Shown: positions 9,692 through 17,265 of the stretch, piece by piece
Layout of the letters: each line of letters begins with the position of its first letter
How positions within the stretch are numbered: the stretch's first letter is position 1
NCBI GenBank assembly: GCA_041675905.1
Contig: JBAYSX010000002.1
Span: 148,382-212,381 of the forward strand
Length of the DNA stretch: 64,000 nt
Direction: 5' to 3'
Source: Sandaracinobacteroides sp041675905
GTDB taxonomy: Bacteria; Pseudomonadota; Alphaproteobacteria; Sphingomonadales; Sphingomonadaceae
Position numbers and translations under genes: made by a program
The notes under the pieces: generated by a model
Databases searched by the model: none
The model's input: only the letters and a program-made list of their open reading frames with translations
What the model was told of the DNA's origin: nothing

Positions 9692-10059
9692 ACGACGCTC
9701 CGTGCCAGCCACAGGCCGGTAAATGTTGCAGCAAGCGCCAGCAGAACCGACCCGGCCGCATAGAGCAATGCCGTCAGCAGCGCGCCACGGCCCAGCATGA
9801 CCGCCAGTTCCAGCGAAAAGGCGGAAAAAGTGGTGAAGCCACCAAGCAGCCCGACGACCAGAAACAGTCGCCATCCCTCGCCGCCGCGCACCGTAAGAGT
9901 GCCGGCGATGATGCCGATAGCCAGGCCGCCCGCGATATTCACGGCGAACGTCCCCCAGGGAAGGGCGGTAAAAGCCAACAGGCGGCTGACGGCGAAACGC
10001 AGCAGGCTGCCCGCAGCGCCGCCCAGCGCCACCAGCAGGCAAGATGTGAAAACAGGCAT
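9688..10059 (-). CDS. crcB: CrcB/Fluc fluoride ion channel
   Basis: 123 residues, typical for Fluc. It exports cytoplasmic fluoride as a dual-topology dimer. Four membrane helices are visible; GGAAGSLLRFAVSR, WGTFAVNIAGG and GGFTTFSAFSLE are the signature blocks, the last containing the phenylalanine/threonine/serine track of the pore. The ATG at 10059 has GGGA at a suitable distance; an ATG four codons upstream (10071) is possible but has no ribosome-binding site. No fluoride riboswitch is visible in its leader. It is divergent from the iron-binding lipoprotein gene and starts the minus-strand run. Confidence 0.92.
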   Translation of the reverse strand: MPVFTSCLLVALGGAAGSLLRFAVSRLLAFTALPWGTFAVNIAGGLAIGIIAGTLTVRGGEGWRLFLVVGLLGGFTTFSAFSLELAVMLGRGALLTALLYAAGSVLLALAATFTGLWLARSVV

Positions 10060-10116
10060 TCCATTTCCCATAGCGAGCCGATATCAAATGCACAATTGGC
10101 GGCCCGTCCGGGTATT

Positions 10117-10135
10117 GCTAATCAAAATCAATTGC
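10117..10135 (+). promoter_or_regulatory. Candidate Fur box upstream of the iron ABC transporter
   Basis: The 19-base sequence GCTAATCAAAATCAATTGC matches the classical Fur consensus GATAATGATAATCATTATC at 13 of 19 positions by my count. It lies about 60 bases upstream of the ferric-iron-binding lipoprotein start, where an operator would repress transcription under iron-replete conditions. The match is by eye, and alphaproteobacterial Fur boxes vary. Confidence 0.5.
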
Positions 10136-10197
10136 AGGCCGCGGCGCAGCGGGTTATGGCGGACGGCGTGAAGCATAAAGATCAGGAGAAAATCCGC

Positions 10198-11235
10198 ATG
10201 TCGTTCCGCATAATTGCCCTGGCCCTTTCGGGGGCGGCGCTGCTCGCCGGTTGTTCAGGTGGCCAGGACGAGGAGGGCGCGCTTAAGGAAGTGAATCTAT
10301 ATTCGGCACGCCATTATGACAGCGACCAGGCGCTATACGAACAATTTACGCAAGAAACCGGCATTCGCGTCAACCGCATCGAGGGCAATGCCGACCAGTT
10401 GATCGCCCGCATCCGCAGCGAGGGGGCGAACAGCCCCGGTGATCTGTTCATCACGGCCGACGCCGGCGCATTATGGCGGGCGCAGCAGGCCGGATTGTTC
10501 CAGCCCATCCAGTCCGAAACGCTGAACGCCCGCATTCCGGAAAATCTGCGCGAGCCGGACGGCAACTGGTATGGCTATATGCGCCGCGCCCGTGTCGTCG
10601 CCTATGACAGCAACAAGGTAAAGCCGGAAGAAGTCGATACGTATGAAAAGCTTGCCGGGCCGCGCTTCAAGGGCAAGGTGTGCGTGCGCTCGTCCGACAG
10701 CGTCTATAACCTGTCCCTCGTCGGCGCGATGATCGAGGCTGTTGGCGCGGAAAAGGCGGACCGGTGGGTACAGGGTATTGTCGCCAATATGGCGCGTCCA
10801 CCCCAGGGCGGCGACCGCGACCAGATTCGCGCCGTAGGTGCCGGTGTCTGCGAAATCGCTATCACCAACAGCTATTATTATATCCGTTTGGCCAATGGCG
10901 ACGACGCCAATGATCGCAAGATCACCGAAACGGTCAAGCTCGCCTTCCCCAGCCTGGATGGCAAGGGCGCGCATGTGAATATTTCCGGCGGCGGCGTCAT
11001 TGCCAATGCGCCGAATCGCGAAAATGCGATCCGGTTGCTGGAGTTTTTCGCGTCACCTTCCACGCAAGAATATATCGCCCGGCATAATAATGAATTCCCG
11101 GCATCACCCGACGTGCCGCCGCCGCCGCCGGTCGATGCCTATGCGGATTTCACCGCCCACCCGATGCCTGTCGCCGCTTTCGCCGCGCGCCAGCCCGAAG
11201 CCCAATCCCTGATGAGCAAGGCGGGGTGGCGCTAG
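10198..11235 (+). CDS. Ferric-iron ABC transporter substrate-binding lipoprotein (FbpA/FutA type)
   Basis: 345 residues. It is a periplasmic ferric-binding protein of the type 2 solute-binding fold. The signal peptide ends in LLAGC (cysteine 19), so the mature protein is membrane-anchored. VNLYSARHYDSDQALYEQF starts the mature domain and contains the early tyrosine/histidine ligands; AITNSYYYIRL holds the adjacent tyrosines that coordinate iron in this family. The ATG at 10198 is preceded by AGGAG; longer in-frame openings carry no signal peptide. First gene of an iron-uptake operon with permease and ATPase. Confidence 0.92.
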   Translation: MSFRIIALALSGAALLAGCSGGQDEEGALKEVNLYSARHYDSDQALYEQFTQETGIRVNRIEGNADQLIARIRSEGANSPGDLFITADAGALWRAQQAGLFQPIQSETLNARIPENLREPDGNWYGYMRRARVVAYDSNKVKPEEVDTYEKLAGPRFKGKVCVRSSDSVYNLSLVGAMIEAVGAEKADRWVQGIVANMARPPQGGDRDQIRAVGAGVCEIAITNSYYYIRLANGDDANDRKITETVKLAFPSLDGKGAHVNISGGGVIANAPNRENAIRLLEFFASPSTQEYIARHNNEFPASPDVPPPPPVDAYADFTAHPMPVAAFAARQPEAQSLMSKAGWR

Positions 11236-12815
11236 AAGCGACCGCCCTTCCCCGCCGGCGACCGCGCATTTCCCTTACCGGCGCGCTCGCCGGTCTGGCG
11301 GGGGTGATGGCCATCCTGCCGCTGATCGGCGTGGTGCTGGCGGCGCTGCCGGGCGAAACCGCCGACATCGCCGCGCGGGATATCTGGCGTTATGCTCGCA
11401 CCTCCGCATGGCTGGCGCTGTTCGTCGGGCTTGCCACCGGCGTGCCCGGCTCCCTCGCCGCGTGGCTGGTGGTGATGTATCGCTTTCCGGGCCGGCGTTT
11501 TTTTGCGTGGGCGCTGGCACTGCCTCTGGCCGCGCCTGCCTTTGCACTCGCCTATGCGTATGCCGATCTGTTCGATGCCGCCGGGTTGCTGCGTATGTGG
11601 CTGCGGGCGGAATGGGGCGTGGATTTGCCCGTGAACATGCGCAGCATGGGCGGCGCGGTTTTCGTGCTGTCTTGCGCCTTCTACCCCTATGTTTATCTCG
11701 CGATGCGCGCGGCTTTTCTCAACCAGTCGGTCAATCTGCTGGAGGTGGCGCGCAATCTCGGCTGCAATGGCTGGCAGGCCTTCCGTCGCGTGGCGCTGCC
11801 GTTGGCGCGCCCGTCGCTCGCCGCCGGAATGGCGCTGGCGGTGATGGAGACGCTGGCGGACTATGGCGCGGTACAGTTCCTCAGCGTGCAAACCCTGACG
11901 ACCGGCGTGGTGCGTGCCTGGTCCGTCTATGGCTCGACGACAAGCGCGGCCCGTTTCGCCTTGCCGCTGCTGGCCGCCGCGGCCCTGCTACTATGGATCG
12001 AACGTCAGGGCCGTCAGGGGAAAAGTCATGAAAGTGGCCGGGCGCGCTGGCGGGCGCTGGAAGCCACGCCATTATCCGGCATGCGTGGCTGGGCTGCGGC
12101 AGGATTTTGTCTCGCGCTGTTGACCGCTGGCCTGCTGTTGCCGGTGGGCTGGCTGCTGTGGCGCGCGCTGGATGTGCAGCCCGACTGGCCGCGCCTGTGG
12201 CTGGCCGGCCAGCATAGTCTGGCGCTCGGCATCGCCGGTGCGCTGGTGACGGTGACGCTGGCGACAGCGCTGGCCATCGGCTCCCGGACCTGGCCCGCGG
12301 CGGCGCGGCTGGCGAGCCTCGGCTATGCGACACCCGGCGCGGTGATGGCGATTGGCCTGCTCGCACCGGCGGGCATCATCTGGAACCTGTTTCCCGGTTC
12401 GGGCTGGGGCATTGGCCTGATTTTGCTGGTGTATGCCTATGCGGCGCGGCTGATGGCGGCGGCGCTGGAGCCGATCGATGCCGGGCTGACCCGGGTGACG
12501 CCATCGATGCTGCACGCCGCACGGACACTGGGGCGGACAGAAACCGGCGCGGCGGTGGCGGTGCAGCTTCCGGTGGCGCGCGGCGCGATGCTGACGGCGG
12601 CGCTGATCGTTTTTATCGACATCCTGAAGGAATTGCCGGCCACGCTGATCCTGCGTCCGTTCAATTTCGATACGCTGGCGGTGATCGCCAATAATTATGC
12701 GCTGGATGAACGGCTTGGTCAGGCCGGGCCGCCCTCAATCCTGGTTATCGCGCTGGCTTTGCCTGCCGTGATGTGGCTGACGCGCAAGATTGCACTTTCG
12801 CGCCCCGGCGCATAA
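11226..12815 (+). CDS. Ferric-iron ABC transporter permease (FbpB/AfuB type)
   Basis: 529 residues, double the size of a single permease because two binding-protein-dependent transport domains are fused, as in FbpB/AfuB. About twelve membrane helices are present. Each half has its EAA loop: EVARNLGCNGWQAFRRVALP in the first and AARTLGRTETGAAVAVQLP in the second, which dock onto the ATPase. It starts with a GTG that overlaps the binding-protein gene by ten bases, so translation is coupled. It works in the inner membrane with the ATPase that follows. Confidence 0.93.
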   Translation: MALEATALPRRRPRISLTGALAGLAGVMAILPLIGVVLAALPGETADIAARDIWRYARTSAWLALFVGLATGVPGSLAAWLVVMYRFPGRRFFAWALALPLAAPAFALAYAYADLFDAAGLLRMWLRAEWGVDLPVNMRSMGGAVFVLSCAFYPYVYLAMRAAFLNQSVNLLEVARNLGCNGWQAFRRVALPLARPSLAAGMALAVMETLADYGAVQFLSVQTLTTGVVRAWSVYGSTTSAARFALPLLAAAALLLWIERQGRQGKSHESGRARWRALEATPLSGMRGWAAAGFCLALLTAGLLLPVGWLLWRALDVQPDWPRLWLAGQHSLALGIAGALVTVTLATALAIGSRTWPAAARLASLGYATPGAVMAIGLLAPAGIIWNLFPGSGWGIGLILLVYAYAARLMAAALEPIDAGLTRVTPSMLHAARTLGRTETGAAVAVQLPVARGAMLTAALIVFIDILKELPATLILRPFNFDTLAVIANNYALDERLGQAGPPSILVIALALPAVMWLTRKIALSRPGA

Positions 12816-12825
12816 CCGGAAAGGC

Positions 12826-13857
12826 ATGGCTTCTCCAGTTGCTCTCGCCGTCCGCAATGTATCGCGCCGTTATGGCGGTCGCGCCGTGGTCTCGGACGCC
12901 AGCCTGGAATTGCACCCCGGTCGCATCACCTGCCTGCTGGGCCCGTCGGGCTGCGGCAAGAGTACGCTTCTCCGCCTGATCGCCGGCCTGGAGCCGGTGG
13001 ATGCAGGGACCATATCGGCGGGCGACCGGATACTTTCCGGGCCTGACGGGATGCTGCCGCCCGAATCCCGCAGCATCGGCTTTGTGTTTCAGGATTATGC
13101 GCTGTTTCCGCATCTGGATGTCGCGGACAATATCGGCTTCGGGCTGAAAAATCTGGATAATGCCGCTCGCCGCGCGCGCGTGAAGGAGCTGCTGGCGCGT
13201 TTTCATCTGGAAAAGCTGGAACAGGCATGGCCGCACACGCTGTCGGGTGGGGAGCAGCAGCGCGTCGCCATTGCCCGGGCGCTGGCCCGCGAACCGGCGG
13301 TGTTATTGCTGGACGAGCCATTTTCCGGGCTGGATGGCCATTTGCGCAACGACGTGCGGCGGTCGGTGCTCGCCGATCTGCGGGAAGCGCATACTACCGT
13401 GCTGATCGTCACCCATGATCCCGAAGAAGCGTTGCTGATGGCCGATGATCTGATTCTGATGGCCGCCGGGCAAATTTTACAGACCGGCACGCCCGACGAT
13501 TGCTATTTGCGCCCTGTTTCCATCGCCGCCGCACGCCTGTTGGGGGAAGCAACGTTACTGCCGGCGCGGATCGAAGCAGGCGTGGCGTTCAGTCCCTTCG
13601 GCAGCGTGCCCGCCGCAGGCGCCGCCGATGGCCCGGCGCAGTTGATGGTCCGGCCGGAAGGTATCCGCATCAGCGCCGATCTTTCCGGCGCATGCGCCAC
13701 CGTTGTCGATGTCGGATTCGCCGGCCCCTTCCGCGCCGTTATGCTCGTGGCGGATGACATCACCGCCACGGCACGGATCGCCGGCGTGCCACCACCGCCG
13801 GGCGCGCGCGTCGGGGTGACGATCGACGCGGACCGGACGTGCATCTATCCGGCCTGA
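12826..13857 (+). CDS. Ferric-iron ABC transporter ATPase (FbpC type)
   Basis: 343 residues. The nucleotide-binding domain has Walker A GPSGCGKST (residues 39-47), Q-loop FVFQDYALFPH, signature LSGGEQQRVAIARAL, Walker B VLLLDEPFSG and switch histidine LIVTHDPEEAL. The C-terminal third is a TOBE-type regulatory domain (VRPEGIRI). The ATG at 12826 follows GGAAAGG, ten bases after the permease stop; an in-frame ATG at 12790 lies within the permease gene and is less likely. It energises ferric-iron import. It ends adjacent to a convergent alpha/beta hydrolase gene. Confidence 0.93.
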   Translation: MASPVALAVRNVSRRYGGRAVVSDASLELHPGRITCLLGPSGCGKSTLLRLIAGLEPVDAGTISAGDRILSGPDGMLPPESRSIGFVFQDYALFPHLDVADNIGFGLKNLDNAARRARVKELLARFHLEKLEQAWPHTLSGGEQQRVAIARALAREPAVLLLDEPFSGLDGHLRNDVRRSVLADLREAHTTVLIVTHDPEEALLMADDLILMAAGQILQTGTPDDCYLRPVSIAAARLLGEATLLPARIEAGVAFSPFGSVPAAGAADGPAQLMVRPEGIRISADLSGACATVVDVGFAGPFRAVMLVADDITATARIAGVPPPPGARVGVTIDADRTCIYPA

Positions 13858-14736
13858 TTACAAAAAGGCGCGCAGTTCGGCCATGAAAGGCTCGAACTGG
13901 TCGTGGTGCAACCAGTGGCCGGCGCCTTCAAAGGCGGCGACCCGCGCATTCTGGAATGAATCGAGCGTTCCATCTTCCGCCGGGTGCACGGCCCAGCTTT
14001 TGCTCCCCCAGCAAAACAGCACCGGGCAACTGATCCGCGCCCACAGCCGGCGCAAATCTTCCGCCGACATGTCAACCGGGGTGGCAACCCGCAGATAATT
14101 GTCAAACTTCCAGCCGTAGCTGCCGTCCTCGTTGCGATCCACCGCATGGATCGTGAGGTGGCGCGTCTGTTCGGCGTTCAGATTCGGATTTGCGACGCGC
14201 ATGCGTTCCAGCGCGTCTTCCAGCGTGGCGTAGCGGCGCGGCAACCGCCCGGAAATCGCCCGTTGCTCCTCGATCCAGTGGCGAAATCGTTCTTCCACCG
14301 GCTTTTCCATCTGCGCCGCGATGGTGCGCGGCAACATGCCGGTCCCCTCGATCACGACCAGACGGCGCACCAGTTCCGGATAGAGGCCGACATATCGCAA
14401 CGCAATCGCTCCACCCAGCGAATGGGCCACGATGGAAAGCTGCTGGAAGCCGAGTTGATGGACCAGTTGCGCCAGATCGTAAACATATGCCGCCATGCCG
14501 TAGTTTCCGTCGCTCGACCATTGGCTGTCGCCATGTCCGCGCAGATCGGGGGCGATGACATGCCAGTCCTCGCGCAGGCGACTGGCCGTCCAGTCCCAGC
14601 TTCGGCTATGGTCATGGCCGCCGTGCAGAAGCAACAACGGCGGTGCGCTGGCATTGCCCCAATCGTTATAGTGCAGCCGCAGCCGTTGCGACGTGAAGCT
14701 GTGCGACGTAGGGCCGAGCAATTCCGTTTTCGCCAT
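13858..14736 (-). CDS. Alpha/beta hydrolase, MhpC/MenH-like fold
   Basis: 292 residues. The oxyanion region is LLLLHGGHDHSRSW, the nucleophile elbow is VAHSLGGAIAL with S106, and the catalytic histidine lies in GAGHWLHHDQF near the C-terminus; the acid is probably in the preceding strand. The lid region (about residues 130-215) is helical. The substrate is unknown: the fold covers esterases, C-C hydrolases and MenH-type lyases. It follows the polysaccharide cluster on the same strand after about 107 bases. A MenD-like gene is three genes upstream, so a linked step is possible but not shown. Confidence 0.8.
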   Translation of the reverse strand: MAKTELLGPTSHSFTSQRLRLHYNDWGNASAPPLLLLHGGHDHSRSWDWTASRLREDWHVIAPDLRGHGDSQWSSDGNYGMAAYVYDLAQLVHQLGFQQLSIVAHSLGGAIALRYVGLYPELVRRLVVIEGTGMLPRTIAAQMEKPVEERFRHWIEEQRAISGRLPRRYATLEDALERMRVANPNLNAEQTRHLTIHAVDRNEDGSYGWKFDNYLRVATPVDMSAEDLRRLWARISCPVLFCWGSKSWAVHPAEDGTLDSFQNARVAAFEGAGHWLHHDQFEPFMAELRAFL

Positions 14737-14843
14737 GGGGCTTTATCTTTCTTATTATCGTAGAAGATGCAACAGTAGAACATAGCCGACCTTGACCTGA
14801 AGCCGCGCGAACGACTGTTTACCGAATTTCTCGCGGCGAAAGA

Positions 14844-15719
14844 TCAGTCCCCCTTCAGGCCGAGTGACCTGCCGCCGTCCACTATGAAATTTTGTCCGGT
14901 GACGAATGCGGCTTTTTCGGACACCAGATACGCCACCATCGAGGCGCTGTCTTCGGGCTTCCCATAAGAACGGAGCCAATTGGTATTTTGCAATCGTTCG
15001 AGATCCGATTCAGAAACTCCACCTCTCTGAACAATTCCGGGGGAAACGCAATTGGCGGTAATTCCATATTTCCCCAGCTCCATTGCTATCGACTTCGTGA
15101 AAGCAATGACGCCGCCCTTGGAAGCAGCATATTCAGAAAAATTGGCCTTTCCACGTTCTCCGATCACACTGGATATATTTATAATTCTTCCATAGCCTTT
15201 TTCTACCATGGCTTTTGCGCCTTCTCTCGTGCACAAAATAGTTCCGCGTAAATTTATATTCAGAAGATTATCTATCACGGATGTTTTCTGTTGAATAATA
15301 GGCGCATAGTCGCCGCGAGCACTACCACCCGCACAATTCACCAATATGTCGATTTTACCATGATTTTTATAAATACTATCAAATACACTTACAATTAATT
15401 GCTCGTCGGACACATCCATTTTTTGAGCGTGGGCGATACCTCCCAACTCTCCAATTTCAGAAACTACTGCATTAATTTTATTGTGGCTGGCTCCGCACAC
15501 ATAAACTGTCGCGCCCTCTGCAGCGAGATGGCAACAAATACTTCTGCCAATAGCGCCACTGCCACCGGTAACGATTGCTATTTGACCGGCTAACCTGCCC
15601 TGGCCGTCGAGATGGATTTCATAGCGAGCAGGTGTATCCACAGGCGGGGCGTACCGTGCGAGGAACCGCCCCATTTTGCGCCTCACCCCAGCGGGCACCA
15701 CCTTTTTCAGTATATTCAT
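14844..15719 (-). CDS. Short-chain dehydrogenase/reductase of a polysaccharide cluster
   Basis: 291 residues. It is a classical SDR with an N-terminal extension of about 45 residues before the Rossmann fold. The cofactor motif is TGGSGAIG (residues 51-58), NCAGG is at about 128-132, and the catalytic residues are S183/S184, Y197 and K201 (SEYAASKGG). The C-terminal FIVDGG block is typical of FabG-like reductases. It probably reduces or oxidises a sugar or keto acid made by the neighbouring genes; this is inferred from context. The gene is clearly AT-richer than the window's core genes, suggesting acquisition by transfer. Confidence 0.85.
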   Translation of the reverse strand: MNILKKVVPAGVRRKMGRFLARYAPPVDTPARYEIHLDGQGRLAGQIAIVTGGSGAIGRSICCHLAAEGATVYVCGASHNKINAVVSEIGELGGIAHAQKMDVSDEQLIVSVFDSIYKNHGKIDILVNCAGGSARGDYAPIIQQKTSVIDNLLNINLRGTILCTREGAKAMVEKGYGRIINISSVIGERGKANFSEYAASKGGVIAFTKSIAMELGKYGITANCVSPGIVQRGGVSESDLERLQNTNWLRSYGKPEDSASMVAYLVSEKAAFVTGQNFIVDGGRSLGLKGD

Positions 15720-15747
15720 TAAAAATAACCCTCACCATGCAAAGTCG

Positions 15748-17265
15748 TTACACCCGCGTCAGCTTTTTCGTAATTCTCTCAAAAAAGAATTTTCGCTCCT
15801 TGTCATTTATTCCAAACAGAGCGACAAATATAATCACCGATATGCACGACACTGCACAAATAATGAATGCATTGACCAGCGAATCGTCCATCAGATAATG
15901 CATCATAACAGGAACGACAGGCGCCAGAATGGCGACCAGAGAGCAACGGGTTACAACATCCCGTACGAACGCGCGCATTGACAAATTAATGGACTTGCGA
16001 AGGAATATTATTCTCGACACGCCGATAATGGCCGAAAATAATATAGCCACATAAAACGTGACATAAGGCGGAAGTCCTGCCTTCAGAAGCATATAGCTGG
16101 CGGGAAGGTTCATCAAACCGATAATGCTGAGCGTCAAATGATACCGCTTGACGTTCCCCGTTGCACCCTGCGCCGTAGCCATTGGCCCGGCCATCGCTTC
16201 CACCAGCGACTGGATCAGGATAAGGCGAACAAAAATAACCGTATAATCCGGCACGTTTTTCAGCCAGAGCCTCAGGATTGTTTCTGTCTCGATCAACGCG
16301 GGCAGCGAGAATAAGAGCACGAGAAAGAAAGAAAGACGGCAGCCGCTCATGACGAGAGTGCGCATTTTCTCCAGAGCATCGGCGGCATAATTCTGGACGA
16401 TCTGGGGATTTAGCGCCTGGGTGAAATTGGTCGAAAAACTGCGAATTGCCCCATTAACCTGCATCGCAATGCCCAGCGCCGCGTTGATAAGCGTCCCGAA
16501 GAACAGGTTCAGGATAATGGCAAGGCCCTGGGTGCGCAAAATCACCGATATATGGCTGGTAAGGGTCCAGCTCGTGAAGGAAAGCATCTGCCGCAGCAGG
16601 CTGTTATCCTTGCACGGACCTGCCCTGCATTCGGGAAAGTTGCGGCGGGCGTAGAGCATATAAATAAGGCTGGGAACCAGAGAGGCAATCAACGTCAGGA
16701 CAGCAAATAATTCAAGCTTGTCACCGCCCATTACCTGCAACAAATATGCCGCGAGCAACTTCAGACACACGCCAAGCAACGTTACATACGCAAATGTCGT
16801 CATCCGCTCATTCGCAACGATGGAAGCGACATAGGGGGAAACGATTGTGCCTGCGAGAAACGACAGGACAGTGCATTGATAAACCCAATTGGCGGCGTCC
16901 ATCCGCCCGGGGTCAATGTTCAGCTGCGTATTCAGGAACCATAGTCCGACGGTCTCCGCCATCAGCAAAATACCGCCAACGAGCAGAATATGGATATACA
17001 GGCTGGTTCCAAAAACACCGCGCAGCCTCGCCGTATTTCGCTTGCCCTTCTCAAAATTAAGAAACCGCTGGGTGGACGACGCCATCGAGGTATTGAAGAA
17101 CGACATCAGTGCAAGAACACCGCCGACAAGGCTGTACAGCCCATAGTCGCTGGCACCCAGTTCATTCAGCACGATCCTGGATGTGTACAGCGCCACAACC
17201 ATCGTCAGAATGGATCTGAAGTAGAGCGCCAGCGTGTTCCTGGCTATTCTTGCGTTGCCCGTCAT
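15748..17265 (-). CDS. Polysaccharide flippase (Wzx/MATE-like)
   Basis: 505 residues with about 12-14 hydrophobic helices and no soluble domain. The opening (NTLALYFRSILTMVVALYTSRIVLNELGASDYGLY) resembles Wzx-type lipopolysaccharide and exopolysaccharide flippases of the MOP superfamily, which move lipid-linked glycans across the inner membrane. It overlaps the MenD-like gene by four bases, so the two are translationally coupled. The last stretch (helices near 15.75-16.1 kb) is notably AT-rich. The glycan exported cannot be deduced. Confidence 0.85.
   Translation of the reverse strand: MTGNARIARNTLALYFRSILTMVVALYTSRIVLNELGASDYGLYSLVGGVLALMSFFNTSMASSTQRFLNFEKGKRNTARLRGVFGTSLYIHILLVGGILLMAETVGLWFLNTQLNIDPGRMDAANWVYQCTVLSFLAGTIVSPYVASIVANERMTTFAYVTLLGVCLKLLAAYLLQVMGGDKLELFAVLTLIASLVPSLIYMLYARRNFPECRAGPCKDNSLLRQMLSFTSWTLTSHISVILRTQGLAIILNLFFGTLINAALGIAMQVNGAIRSFSTNFTQALNPQIVQNYAADALEKMRTLVMSGCRLSFFLVLLFSLPALIETETILRLWLKNVPDYTVIFVRLILIQSLVEAMAGPMATAQGATGNVKRYHLTLSIIGLMNLPASYMLLKAGLPPYVTFYVAILFSAIIGVSRIIFLRKSINLSMRAFVRDVVTRCSLVAILAPVVPVMMHYLMDDSLVNAFIICAVSCISVIIFVALFGINDKERKFFFERITKKLTRV

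Noticed and set aside
10060..10197. Fluoride riboswitch upstream of crcB
   Set aside because: I looked for the conserved crcB motif on the minus strand and saw none; the region instead holds a Fur-box-like site for the divergent gene.
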